Source of the DNA: Paenibacillus sp. YYML68
GTDB taxonomy: Bacteria > Bacillota > Bacilli > Paenibacillales > NBRC-103111
Assembly: GCF_027923405.1 (NCBI RefSeq)
Contig: NZ_BQYI01000001.1
Coordinates: forward strand, 1,838,501 to 1,902,500
Direction of reading: 5' to 3'
Length of the DNA stretch: 64,000 bases
Of this stretch, positions 44,271-53,126 are shown one piece after another (position 1 is the first letter of the stretch; each line of letters begins with the position of its first letter). The notes under the pieces were generated by a model. That model searched no databases, had not been told where the DNA came from, and saw only the letters and a list, made by a program, of their open reading frames with translations. Both the position numbers and the translations under genes were made by a program.

Positions 44271-44354
44271 GCTGAATCGCTTCCTTCCGAATGTGTTCTC
44301 TACATGATGCACCTGCCGATTGGAGCGGGCTTGTCTGTTAGGAGCACCTGTGTC

Positions 44355-45107
44355 TTAGGAATGCTCGCGTCCGCTGCGCTGCTCCTTGCGGTATCGCTCC
44401 AGCTGCGGAAGTCCTGCTGCCTCAGCTATCGCAATTGCACGCTCAACATCGTATGGGACGCGCACCCATTGGACGCCGAACGGTGCAGGCTGCTCGCTGT
44501 CTCGAACGCCCTGCAGCAGCATGTAAGAGGCATGAGGCAGGCCGTCGTAAGGTGCGCCAACGCTGCCGATGTTCAGCAGCATGAGTCCGTCCTCGCGTTC
44601 GGTGCGAAGTGTGCGCATATAGGGAACGTGGATGTCGCCGTATGCGACGACGTTCGGCGTGAGGTCGGTGCTGAGGAAGCCGCCTGTCTCCGCCGTATTG
44701 TCGAACATCCGCTGCTTCTCGGCCTTCGGGCTTTTGCGCAGGACACGGTGGTAGACGCTCACAGCAGAGGCATGCACGAGCCGCACACGTCTTCCGCTCA
44801 GCCACAGGTCGATGGAGAAGGGCAGTGAGGACAGATAGTGAAGCTGCTCCGCACTCAGCCGCTCTTGCGTCCATATTCCGGCTTCCTTGTCCTGCGGCTT
44901 CGATATGCCTTCGTCCCAGTTCCCCTTGACGACGTGCTCGCATACGTGACGAATACGATCTACAGCCTCTGCAGGCTGCGGACCTTTGCCGACGAGGTCA
45001 CCAAGACAGATGATCGAGCGGGCTCCTCGGGCATGAATGTCCTCGAGCACCGCCTCCAGCGCCGTCATGTTGCCGTGTATATCTGATATAAGTGCGATTT
45101 GCTCCAC
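44355..45107 (-). CDS. Metallophosphoesterase (calcineurin-like)
   Basis: The 250-residue protein shows the metal-binding series SDIHGN, GDLVGKGP, GNWD, LVHAS and a YGDIHVPY segment in place of the usual GHTH. It belongs to the YfcE/ApaH-like phosphodiesterases. GTG 45107 follows GGGAGAG. A divergent promoter region separates it from the CapA gene. Confidence 0.82.
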   Translation of the reverse strand: MEQIALISDIHGNMTALEAVLEDIHARGARSIICLGDLVGKGPQPAEAVDRIRHVCEHVVKGNWDEGISKPQDKEAGIWTQERLSAEQLHYLSSLPFSIDLWLSGRRVRLVHASAVSVYHRVLRKSPKAEKQRMFDNTAETGGFLSTDLTPNVVAYGDIHVPYMRTLRTEREDGLMLLNIGSVGAPYDGLPHASYMLLQGVRDSEQPAPFGVQWVRVPYDVERAIAIAEAAGLPQLERYRKEQRSGREHS

Positions 45108-45177
45108 TGCCAGCTCTCCCTTCGTGTTCCGTCATGCGTATCTCCCCATTATACACCAAAATTAAGGACATTTGACC

Positions 45178-45206
45178 ATGACCTTCGTTACTGTATTTGG
45201 TATAAT
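45178..45206 (+). promoter_or_regulatory. Promoter of the second capA-family gene
   Basis: ATGACC (four of six -35 matches) and an extended -10 TGGTATAAT are spaced 17 bases apart. Confidence 0.6.
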
Positions 45207-45328
45207 ACGACTGATGAGAACATATGCGCTTACAGCTACAGCTGCGGCAGTATTCGGCAAAGGGGTAGGTTCACATTCAATCGCGTTCAGAAAAGCATAA
45301 GAGGAAGCAAGAAACGAAGGCTCGGTAT

Positions 45329-46615
45329 ATGCTGTGGATCAAGCTCGGCACGCTCGCCTTGCTGACGGTTGCAGCGTTCTTCTATCTCAACGATAAGCTG
45401 TCGACGCGGACGGGCCAGCAGCAGAACGGTAACGTTCCAAGTGATGCAAGGGGGCAGGATAGAGCCGACCAAGGCCAGCCGCCTGCAGCAGCTCCTAAGG
45501 GCGCACCTAGCTCCGAGGGAGGAGCTGGTACATCCGGTCAAGGCAGCGGCTCTACGCAAGGCTCAGGCGAACCACAGACGGGCACAGCGACTGGTCAGCA
45601 GCCGCCAGCCGTGCCACAGGCACAGCAGGTGAAGCTTGCATTCGTAGGCGACGTCATGTTCGCCGGCAAGGTGGACGATCTGGTCGTGAAGCACGGCTAC
45701 GATTATCCATTCAAATATGTGAAGACGCTGCTCGAAGCGGCCGATATAACCGCAGCGAACCTCGAGACGCCGATTACGACGCGCGGGGATGCACAGACGA
45801 AGGAATATGTGTACCGTTCATCGCCGAACGTGCTGCCGGAGCTTACGAAGGCAGGTATTGATCTTGTCAATCTGGCCAATAATCATTCGATGGATTATGG
45901 GAAGGAAGGGCTGCTCGATACGCTTCGACATCTGGATGAGCATGGCGTGCTTCGGGTAGGCGCAGGCGTTGACGCAGACGAGGCATACGGGTACACAATC
46001 GTAGAGAAGCAAGGGATGAAGCTCGCCTATATCGGGACGAGCCACGTGCTTCCTGCCGTTAGCTGGCTGTCTGGCAAGGGTAAGCCGGGCATCTCCGTTC
46101 CGCATACGAGCAAGCAGGTGCTGGAATCGATCGCGAAGGCTAGACAGGAGGCAGATCTGGTCATTGTCGTTGCTCATTGGGGAGAAGAGCGCAAGCCTTA
46201 TCCGGTGAAGGAGCAGACTGAGCTCGCGCATGCGTTCATCGATGCAGGAGCAGACCTGATCATCGGCAGTCATCCGCACGTGCTGCAGGGGTTCGAGCAA
46301 TATAAGGGCAAGTGGATTGCTTACAGCTTGGGCAATTTCATCTTCACGACGAACGAGGTACCAGAGACATGGGAGAGCATGATTCTCGAGGCGTCCTGCA
46401 CGAAGGAGCGCAGCTGTCAGCTTCACGTGACGCCGATCATTACGAAGTGGGCGCAGCCGATCCGTATGGTAGAGGATAAGGGGCAGCAGCTGCTTGAGAA
46501 GCTAGGCCGCATCTCGGTGAATGCCCAGCTCAGCACGGACGGCAAGGTGTCGGTGGGTCCGGTGCGCAAGCTGGAGGTTGACGTCGAGACGAACAAGAAG
46601 CAGAATGTGAAATAG
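45329..46615 (+). CDS. CapA-family (poly-gamma-glutamate type) membrane-anchored protein
   Basis: The 428-residue protein has one N-terminal span, a low-complexity Gly/Gln/Ser/Pro/Ala linker (about residues 30-100) and an extracellular PGA_cap domain: FVGDVMF, ANLETPI, NLANNHSMDYG, AHWGEE, GSHPHVLQG and YSLGNFIF. The stated start is ATG 45329. The frame is open upstream without ATG/GTG/TTG to 45269, and an ATT at 45275 lies 9 bases after AAAGGGG; it would add a basic tail (SRSEKHKRKQETKARY). It may act in the cell envelope; no pgs/cap operon is adjacent. Confidence 0.85.
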   Translation: MLWIKLGTLALLTVAAFFYLNDKLSTRTGQQQNGNVPSDARGQDRADQGQPPAAAPKGAPSSEGGAGTSGQGSGSTQGSGEPQTGTATGQQPPAVPQAQQVKLAFVGDVMFAGKVDDLVVKHGYDYPFKYVKTLLEAADITAANLETPITTRGDAQTKEYVYRSSPNVLPELTKAGIDLVNLANNHSMDYGKEGLLDTLRHLDEHGVLRVGAGVDADEAYGYTIVEKQGMKLAYIGTSHVLPAVSWLSGKGKPGISVPHTSKQVLESIAKARQEADLVIVVAHWGEERKPYPVKEQTELAHAFIDAGADLIIGSHPHVLQGFEQYKGKWIAYSLGNFIFTTNEVPETWESMILEASCTKERSCQLHVTPIITKWAQPIRMVEDKGQQLLEKLGRISVNAQLSTDGKVSVGPVRKLEVDVETNKKQNVK

Positions 46616-46663
46616 TGCTTGTAGTAGCTGGCTATCCAGTGAAGCGCAGGCTATGATGAAGGG

Positions 46664-47311
46664 ATGGATTCAACGATGGAAGCTGGTCTGATTCGAAATA
46701 TTTACTGCGTAGGCAGAAACTATGGGCTCCATGCTGCAGAGCTTGGGAACTCCGTTCCGGATGAGCCGATGATCTTCACGAAGCCGACTCATGCTGCGGC
46801 AGCGGTGAACGGCGGGGATATCGTCCTGCCGGGCACTTCGGGCGCCGTTCATTACGAGGTGGAGCTTGTTCTGTATATCTCCGCTACGTATTGCCCGGGG
46901 AATACAGCAGTGGAGCAGCTTGTCGATCGCGTCGGTCTCGGCATCGACTTCACGCTACGCGATGTACAGGAGACGCTGAAGCGCAAAGGTTATCCGTGGC
47001 TGCCAGCGAAGGGCTTCCGTCAATCCGCTGCCTTAACGGAGACGATCCCGTTCCCCGGTCTGCAGCAGCTAGAGCAGCTATCGTTCGCGCTCGCTCGCAA
47101 CGGCGTTGAGGTGCAGAGGGGGCAGGCGTCGGAGATGATTTTCTCTCTGCAAACGATTGTAGACTATGTCGGCACCCGTTACGGCTTAGGGGCAGGTGAC
47201 GTTATTTATACAGGGACTCCGGCCGGAGTAGGCGCTGTCGGAGATGGGGACTTGTTCGAGCTGACGCTCGGTGAGCAGAAGCTGGGCTCGTTCCGGGCGG
47301 CACTGAAGTAA
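46664..47311 (+). CDS. Fumarylacetoacetate hydrolase family protein
   Basis: The 215-residue protein has CVGRNYGLHAAELGN, PMIFTKP, HYEVELVLYI (metal-binding Glu residues), VGLGIDFTLRDVQ and GDVIYTGTPAGVG, typical of the FAH/YcgM-type family. Members hydrolyse acylpyruvates or decarboxylate oxaloacetate. ATG 46676 is an alternative start because AAGGG directly abuts ATG 46664. It may be co-transcribed with the CapA gene 48 bases upstream. Confidence 0.87.
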   Translation: MDSTMEAGLIRNIYCVGRNYGLHAAELGNSVPDEPMIFTKPTHAAAAVNGGDIVLPGTSGAVHYEVELVLYISATYCPGNTAVEQLVDRVGLGIDFTLRDVQETLKRKGYPWLPAKGFRQSAALTETIPFPGLQQLEQLSFALARNGVEVQRGQASEMIFSLQTIVDYVGTRYGLGAGDVIYTGTPAGVGAVGDGDLFELTLGEQKLGSFRAALK

Positions 47312-47350
47312 GTGCTTGAAGTGCTGCAGTAGTGTAGACCGTTCCTCTAT

Positions 47351-47425
47351 CCTGAAATAACAGGTTCCATGATTATCGGAAAGCGTTATGGCAAGCCTCG
47401 AATTTGGCGAAGCCAAATCGAGGGC
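47351..47425 (+). repeat. Dispersed hairpin repeat, units A and B (diverged copy)
   Basis: Bases 47351-47395 match the inverse of the 45-base A unit at 6.3-6.5 kb at about three quarters of positions. Bases 47396-47425 match the inverse of unit B at 26 of 30. Both hairpins stay paired (ATAAC/GTTAT with TTCC/GGAA; CCTCGA..TTTGGC/GCCAAA.TCGAGG). It lies between two convergent genes. Confidence 0.8.
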
Positions 47426-47486
47426 TATCTTCGATCTTACATCCCCTGATGGTGCCGCGTCAGCGACATGGATGTCTGATCGCCAA

Positions 47487-47533
47487 ATAACCCTCCTTCC
47501 AGCGGATTGAGGTCCGCTTGCGAAGGAGGGTTT
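47487..47533. terminator. Bidirectional terminator
   Basis: AACCCTCCTTC pairs with GAAGGAGGGTT, with an inner AGCGGA/TCCGCT stem. It lies between converging genes. Confidence 0.8.
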
Positions 47534-47551
47534 GTTATGCAGCCGTTTGCC

Positions 47552-48733
47552 CTAAAGCTCTTTGGCTTCTGCAGCCTGCTCGAGCGCAACATCGGAATAC
47601 AGGTCTCGCACCTCCAGCAGCTTCGGCAGCTGCTCCATGAACACGTCGACGACGCGGGAATCGAAATGCTGCTCGCGCTCTTCGTTGAACAGCTTCAGGA
47701 TGCGGTCCAGCTCCCACGCCTTCTTGTACACACGGTCGCTTCCGAGGGCGTCGAACACGTCGGCGATGGCCGTAATGCGCCCGTAAATATGAATCTCCTC
47801 ACCTGCAAGACCGTTCGGGTAGCCGCGTCCGTTCCATTTCTCATGATGCTGGTACGCGACAATAGCTGCAGTCTTCATCAGACGTCTGGTCGAGTTCTTG
47901 AGCAGGTTATAGCCGATCGTCGTATGCGACTTCATCAGGTCGAATTCCTCCTCGGTCAGCTTGCCCGGCTTCTTCAGTACGGAGTCGGGGATTGCCACCT
48001 TGCCGATATCGTGCATCGGAGAGGCGATACGCAGCAGCTCTGCTTCTTCCTCAGACATGCCGAGCCCGAGCGCCAGAATGTAGGAATATTCAGCAACACG
48101 CTTGACGTGATTGCCCGTTTCCTTGGAGCGGCTTTCGCCGATTTCGCCCATGGAGAATATAATTTCCTTCTGCGTTTCTTCAATCTCAGCGGTGAGCAGT
48201 GCTGACTCGAGCGATTTACCTGCATAGGAAGCGGCGAGTGTTAAATATTCGAGATCGCGTTCCGAAAATATACGAGACGCGGTTAGCTTGTTCACGGCTT
48301 GGTACGCTCCCATGATCTCGCCTTCATTATTGCGGAACGGGATAACCATCAATGCTTTGGTTCGATAGCCAGTCACTTGGTCCATCGCGATCGCGCCGCT
48401 CTGCAGCACGTTGCGGTATTCCTCGTTCGTATAGGCGTCCTCAATGAAGATTGCTTGTCCGCTCTGTACCGCATGTCCGACGAGTCCGGCGTTGCTTGGT
48501 ATTCGTAATTGTGGAACACCGTGGGCAACGGTGGAGTACAGCTCATCCTTGCTGCGGTCAAGCAGCCATACCGTGCAACGGTCGCTAACGATCATTTCCC
48601 GACCCATGTCTGCCATCAGCATCAGCAGATTGTCCAGCCGGCGCTCATTGGCAATTTTGGCTGCATAGTCAAAGATGACCTTCAGCATTTCCTTCGGGTT
48701 CAGGTCATGCTTGTAGCTGTATTCCTCGTGCAA
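47552..48733 (-). CDS. GAF-HD-GYP cyclic-di-GMP phosphodiesterase
   Basis: The 393-residue protein has an N-terminal GAF domain (residues about 25-185) and a C-terminal HD-GYP domain with ETGNHVKRVAEYS, SPMHDIGKVAIPD, HHEKWNGRGYPNGL and RITAIADVFDAL. HD-GYP enzymes hydrolyse cyclic-di-GMP; GAF senses a ligand. The start is TTG 48733, 8 bases after AAGGAG; GTG 48742 overlaps that site. It is the second cyclic-di-GMP protein in the window. Confidence 0.92.
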   Translation of the reverse strand: MHEEYSYKHDLNPKEMLKVIFDYAAKIANERRLDNLLMLMADMGREMIVSDRCTVWLLDRSKDELYSTVAHGVPQLRIPSNAGLVGHAVQSGQAIFIEDAYTNEEYRNVLQSGAIAMDQVTGYRTKALMVIPFRNNEGEIMGAYQAVNKLTASRIFSERDLEYLTLAASYAGKSLESALLTAEIEETQKEIIFSMGEIGESRSKETGNHVKRVAEYSYILALGLGMSEEEAELLRIASPMHDIGKVAIPDSVLKKPGKLTEEEFDLMKSHTTIGYNLLKNSTRRLMKTAAIVAYQHHEKWNGRGYPNGLAGEEIHIYGRITAIADVFDALGSDRVYKKAWELDRILKLFNEEREQHFDSRVVDVFMEQLPKLLEVRDLYSDVALEQAAEAKEL

Positions 48734-48878
48734 GCTGTTCACTCCTTAGAACGTAACGTATTGAATCAGCTTTAATCATATTATATTTACAACAGATCTG
48801 TAAATAAGCGTCTGTCGAAGTCTGACATATATTCAGCTGAGATATAGGTAATGTGACAGGGAGAGGGAGGAGATACAT

Positions 48879-49754
48879 ATGGATTCGTTAGCAGTTACGA
48901 TTCTAGTTGGCTTCACGGGCAGTCTGCTTATAGCCGGAGCGGCCTATTGGAAGCAGTCGTTGTCTGCTTCTGGCCTAATGGCCGCCGTCATGCTCGGTAC
49001 AGCTCTGTACGCGGCAGGCAGCGCGGCGTGGTTCGGGACGCTTATAGCGTTCTTCGTCAGTTCATCGTTGCTCTCCAAGTGGAAGAGCCGGCGAAAGGCA
49101 GTCGCCGAGAGCGGCTATGCGAAGTCAGGTCGGCGAGATGCGGGACAGGTCGCAGCGAATGGCGGTATCGCGCTGCTGTTGTGTGTGTGCCACGCCATAT
49201 GGCCTCATCCAGGCTGGTGGGCAGCCTATATCGGTGTACTGGCTACGGTTACTGCGGATACGTGGGCGACAGAGGTCGGGGGCTTAAGCAGCCGTCCGCC
49301 GCGCTCCATCGTCACTGGCCGCATCGTCAGTGCGGGTACGTCTGGCGGTGTTAGTGCGCTCGGATTGGCTGCATCAGCAGCAGGTGGTCTATTTATCGGC
49401 GTCATAGGCGGATTGCTCGCCTCGGTGGTCACCTCGAGCTCGAACGTGGCCGTTGCTGTGGACGCAGTCATGGCACCAATAAGTGGAGAGCAGTCCATCG
49501 GCTTCACGCTGTTACTGCTGATCGCGCTCATAAGCGGCATGGCCGGATCGCTCGCTGATTCGTGGCTCGGAGCTGTGCTGCAGGTGATGTACCGCTGCCC
49601 TGCTTGCGGTCGCACCGTAGAGAAGAACCGCCACTGCGGCGCAGTGGCGGTTCGAATTCGCGGTCTTGCCTGGATGACGAACGATGCGGTGAACGCAGTC
49701 AGCTCGCTCGCAGGCGGAGCAACAGCGCTGGTGCTCTGGCGTCTGTTGAGCTGA
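48879..49754 (+). CDS. DUF92 family membrane protein
   Basis: The 291-residue protein has about six to seven spans and the DUF92 landmarks GRRDAGQVAANGG, TVTADTWATEVG, GTSGGVSALG and SLADSWLGA. A C-terminal cysteine pair CPACGR plus a later HC could bind metal. Eukaryotic and cyanobacterial relatives include phytyl-phosphate kinases (VTE6). The role here is unknown. ATG 48879 follows GGGAGGAG. An exact 13-bp palindrome lies inside the gene at 49625-49653. Confidence 0.85.
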   Translation: MDSLAVTILVGFTGSLLIAGAAYWKQSLSASGLMAAVMLGTALYAAGSAAWFGTLIAFFVSSSLLSKWKSRRKAVAESGYAKSGRRDAGQVAANGGIALLLCVCHAIWPHPGWWAAYIGVLATVTADTWATEVGGLSSRPPRSIVTGRIVSAGTSGGVSALGLAASAAGGLFIGVIGGLLASVVTSSSNVAVAVDAVMAPISGEQSIGFTLLLLIALISGMAGSLADSWLGAVLQVMYRCPACGRTVEKNRHCGAVAVRIRGLAWMTNDAVNAVSSLAGGATALVLWRLLS

Positions 49755-49770
49755 GTAATCGAGTCAGCGT

Positions 49771-49881
49771 CTAATCTTCGTCGTAATATTTGCGTTCGTA
49801 GGACTTCTTCGTTACGTAGAATGCTGCCGCTGAGACGAGCAGACAGATGATAATCGAGATGAATATGATGAAATTGACCAT
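49771..49881 (-). CDS. 36-residue single-span membrane peptide
   Basis: The ATG at 49881 follows GGGAGGTG with a 10-base spacer. Residues about 3-22 are hydrophobic (VNFIIFISIIICLLVSAAAF), then a charged tail with Lys, Tyr and Asp (KKSYERKYYDED). The strong binding site and clean membrane profile support translation. Unknown function. Confidence 0.65.
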   Translation of the reverse strand: MVNFIIFISIIICLLVSAAAFYVTKKSYERKYYDED

Positions 49882-49983
49882 AAGCTGCGGGCACCTCCCG
49901 GTTCAATAAGCCGTAGTGTATTATTTGGTTCGTATTGTACCGCAATCGGTGCCCGCTTACCAGTGGTTCAGCTCAAAAAGTAT

Positions 49984-52536
49984 TTATCTCTTCGGTGTCC
50001 ATGTCGGAAGTGTGACAGCGCCTAGCTCGTTCAGGTCGCTCAGACGATTCGCCTTAATCTTGTCAGGTGAAACGGAATAGAGCGCGTCGCCGATGTAGAG
50101 CAAGCGTTCAATATTGCGATCGCTGCTATACCAGTACTTGCCTGCACGCTGCATGTCGTCGTCTGTCAGATGCGTCACCTTGCCGCGCAGCTGGAAGCCT
50201 TGCTTCAAGTCGACGCCGTACACATAAGCGCCCTGGAATTCGAATGCGCCGTATGCATGCGGGTCAGCCTTGCTCGGGTCCTGAATCTCATGAACGGTAA
50301 CCGGGAACGTCATCAGGTTATGCTCCTTGGAGAAGAGCAGCGCCTTATGGTTGTGCAGCAGCTCCGAGTGTGTTCCTCGCCCGCCGATCGATTCCTTGAA
50401 CAGCTCCTTCGGATTGCTGACATCAGAGACGTCGAACATGGCCAGCTTCATCCCTTGATGAAGCGCGATCGTATCTTGTCCAGAGCCCGCAGGAGCGCCG
50501 CTGCTCACTTCAATCGCGTCCTTGCCGAAGCCGATAATATGGTTCTCATCGTACGGGTGCAGGTAGTCGCTGTAGCCCGGAATTTTCAGCTGACCGAGTA
50601 CAGCAGGAGCTGTCGGCTTCGCCAAATCGATGACGAAGAGCGGATCGACAGTACGGAATGTGACCATATACGCCCGATCGCCCACGTAACGGACGGAGTA
50701 GATGCGCTCTCCCGGTGCCAGATCCTCCAGCTTGCCTACGGTTGCCAGTGAAGAGTCAAGCACATAGACGTTATTCTTGGACGTAAATTCATCATTGCGC
50801 CACATGTTGCCCTTGGTCGTCGCGATGCGGAAGTGACCGTTATGCTCATCCATGGAGAACTGGTTCAGCGGCGTCCCCGGAACCTTGCCACGTCCGACGT
50901 AGCGAACGAAGCCTTGGTCGAGTCCGAACTTGTAGATCGCTGTAGACGACTCAGGCGGCGTCCAGTTCGGCGGCATGAGGCCGCCATTGCCTCCGTCCGG
51001 CGCTGGCATCGATGTGGCCGCGAGCGGGTTCGTCTGCACCGTCTCATTCGCAGCTACGTACAGATGCTCCCGGGAAGCGTAGATGTGCTGACCGGAGCCG
51101 AGATAAGCCGATACGTGGAGCTTCTGCTCCGGATCTGCGACATTCAGACCGCCAACGAGCAAGTAGTTCGGCTCGATCGAATTCGGGAAGTAGCGGATAT
51201 CCTCAAGCCCGACCTTATTGAAATGCTCGCCTAGCGCGGAATCACGATATTCTGGCAGCATGGCTGCCCCTAGCTTATCCGTGCCCTCCAGCTTAGCGCC
51301 CATCAGCCAATACGTATCCAAATATTTGTTCGTAATGACGTACAGCGAATCGCCGACCTTACGCGACGATACGTAATGTCCCTCTTGCTCGACCTCACGC
51401 ACCGGCTTCAGCTGACTGCGATCGTCGAGCTCGTAAATATACGTCTTCGTCGTTGAACGGTCGAAGGCAGGGAGGGTGAACGCCTTGTCAATGAGAATGG
51501 AATCGTCGGTTGGCATGACCTTAATGTTGATCTTCTCCAGAACTGGCTTCTTCTCCGCAACCGCAGTCGTATCTGTAGTTGTGCTCAGCGGCTTCGTTGT
51601 GGAGGACATAGGCTTCTCCGCTGGATACACGCTTATGCTCGGATAATACGTGCTGCCGAGCACGATGAGCCGATTGCCATCCACATACAGCTCGCTCGGA
51701 TGGAAGTTCGGATCGCTCCAGTAGACCGACCCGACGACGCTCATCTTGTCCGCTGGTACAGCCGAGGTGACGAGCACCCGATCACGGTTGACATGGTAAA
51801 TGTACTGGCCGTCCGTCTTCAGAATGTCGGCCTCATCGACGCCCTGCACCTGCACGTTCGTGCCGGAATAGCTGGCTCCGCTTGAGCCTGCTGCTGAAGT
51901 AGGCACGGCATTCGACACCGCATCCGCGGACATCTTGGCTGCGCCGGCTGCTGGTGCAGCTTGTACGGCTGTTTCGGCGACTGCAAGCTGGCCCTTTGTC
52001 ATAAGTCTAAACCCGCCGCCTCGCTCATTCGCTTCCTTCAGCAGCTCCTCGAGCCTCGCCAGCGAGCCTACAGTCGGCAAGCTCTTGTCCGCATCAACGA
52101 TGCTGACGACCTTGTTCGCTCCGTCCCAATACACGTTGAAGTCGAACGATTCACTGAAGAACCGCAGCGGAACGAGCAGGTGTCCGTCCTGCATGACCGG
52201 TGCCTGCGGCAGCTCGACCGCTGCTCCGCTCCGGAACGCTGCCGTGCTGTCCACCGTCAGCTGAATCGCCGCTTCGCCCTTCGTCACTGTAGCCGTCTGG
52301 GCTGACTCATTCCAGACAACAGCTGCCCCGAGCGCCTCCGCTACGTCCCGCAGCGGCACCATCATCGTGCTGCCGATCAGCTTCGGCTTGCTGTTGAACG
52401 GAACCGCCTCGCCATTGAGCTTGAGACCAATGTCTTGTCCAGCTTCCGCCACAGGCAGCATCCCCGTTCCAGGCGCACCCGATACGAGCAAGGCTGCGGC
52501 CAGCAGGAAGGCCGTTAATTTTTTGGACCTGTTCAC
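49984..52536 (-). CDS. Secreted beta-propeller protein with copper-amine-oxidase-like N-terminal domain
   Basis: The 850-residue exported protein has a signal peptide (LTAFLLAAALLVSGAPG). A CuAO-like N-terminal domain follows at about residues 35-150 (VPLRDVAEALGA...VVWNES; LLVPLRFFSE), common in Paenibacillus surface proteins. After a linker comes a large DUF2028-like beta-propeller domain (VQGVDEADILKTDGQYIY, then YSDYLHPYDENHIIGFG). GTG 52536 follows GAGGAGG; the ATG at 52554 lies within that site. It probably binds peptidoglycan-linked or extracellular partners; function unknown. No terminator is obvious at its end. Confidence 0.85.
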   Translation of the reverse strand: MNRSKKLTAFLLAAALLVSGAPGTGMLPVAEAGQDIGLKLNGEAVPFNSKPKLIGSTMMVPLRDVAEALGAAVVWNESAQTATVTKGEAAIQLTVDSTAAFRSGAAVELPQAPVMQDGHLLVPLRFFSESFDFNVYWDGANKVVSIVDADKSLPTVGSLARLEELLKEANERGGGFRLMTKGQLAVAETAVQAAPAAGAAKMSADAVSNAVPTSAAGSSGASYSGTNVQVQGVDEADILKTDGQYIYHVNRDRVLVTSAVPADKMSVVGSVYWSDPNFHPSELYVDGNRLIVLGSTYYPSISVYPAEKPMSSTTKPLSTTTDTTAVAEKKPVLEKINIKVMPTDDSILIDKAFTLPAFDRSTTKTYIYELDDRSQLKPVREVEQEGHYVSSRKVGDSLYVITNKYLDTYWLMGAKLEGTDKLGAAMLPEYRDSALGEHFNKVGLEDIRYFPNSIEPNYLLVGGLNVADPEQKLHVSAYLGSGQHIYASREHLYVAANETVQTNPLAATSMPAPDGGNGGLMPPNWTPPESSTAIYKFGLDQGFVRYVGRGKVPGTPLNQFSMDEHNGHFRIATTKGNMWRNDEFTSKNNVYVLDSSLATVGKLEDLAPGERIYSVRYVGDRAYMVTFRTVDPLFVIDLAKPTAPAVLGQLKIPGYSDYLHPYDENHIIGFGKDAIEVSSGAPAGSGQDTIALHQGMKLAMFDVSDVSNPKELFKESIGGRGTHSELLHNHKALLFSKEHNLMTFPVTVHEIQDPSKADPHAYGAFEFQGAYVYGVDLKQGFQLRGKVTHLTDDDMQRAGKYWYSSDRNIERLLYIGDALYSVSPDKIKANRLSDLNELGAVTLPTWTPKR

Positions 52537-52621
52537 GATTATATTCCTCCTCATTATATGAATGGTGCTGTATCGTTCAAGTTACCCTTAAGACGCAGCG
52601 CGATGCCAAAAGGTTGCAATT

Positions 52622-52656
52622 AAAAACGCCTTCCTCAATTAAAAGGAAAGCGCTTC
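52622..52656 (-). terminator. Terminator of the LapA gene
   Basis: On the minus strand AAGCGCTTTCCT pairs with AGGAAGGCGTTT and a T-run follows. Confidence 0.7.
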
Positions 52657-52659
52657 ATC

Positions 52660-53043
52660 TTACAGCTTGTCCGACGATGGCGTACCGCTTGTGCCTTCAC
52701 CTGAACCAGGCTGGGCCGTCTCAGAGGGCTCGGGCAGCGCCGATGCATCAGTCGTGACTTGTGCCGCTTCAGCGATCTGGTAGCTCTCAAGGCTGCGCTC
52801 CGACTCGTCAAGTCGCCGCTCCAGCTGCTTGATCGTGCGCGTCAGCTTGAAGTGTCTCAGCATACCGAGCAGCGCCGCGATCAGACCACCGAGCAATGTC
52901 GAGCTCAGGATGACCAGAATTAACGGGATGTCCGTCTGTGTGAAAATAAAGTTGACTCGCACAGGCGCGACATTCGTAACGGCGAATATGGCCGTCAGCA
53001 GTGCAAATATGAGTATTAAAATCAGCATCCATTGGCTCTTCAT
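52660..53043 (-). CDS. LapA (DUF1049) family membrane protein
   Basis: The 127-residue protein has two spans (about residues 5-22 and 40-62), the second containing LILVILSSTLLGGLIAAL, followed by a helical, charged region and a Ser/Gly/Pro-rich tail. This is the LapA domain pattern. Role in envelope assembly is inferred from E. coli. ATG 53043 follows GGAAGGAGG. Confidence 0.82.
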   Translation of the reverse strand: MKSQWMLILILIFALLTAIFAVTNVAPVRVNFIFTQTDIPLILVILSSTLLGGLIAALLGMLRHFKLTRTIKQLERRLDESERSLESYQIAEAAQVTTDASALPEPSETAQPGSGEGTSGTPSSDKL

Positions 53044-53087
53044 CCGTAAGCTCGCCTCCTTCCGTTACCCCTTCATCATAACGTGAA

Positions 53088-53119
53088 AAGGCTGAACCGG
53101 CAATGCCGATTCAGCCCCT
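53088..53119 (-). terminator. Terminator of pepF
   Basis: GGCTGAATCGGCA pairs with TGCCGGTTCAGCC, followed on the minus strand by TTTTC. It sits partly over the short gap before the LapA start. Confidence 0.7.
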
Positions 53120-53126
53120 GACCCTA

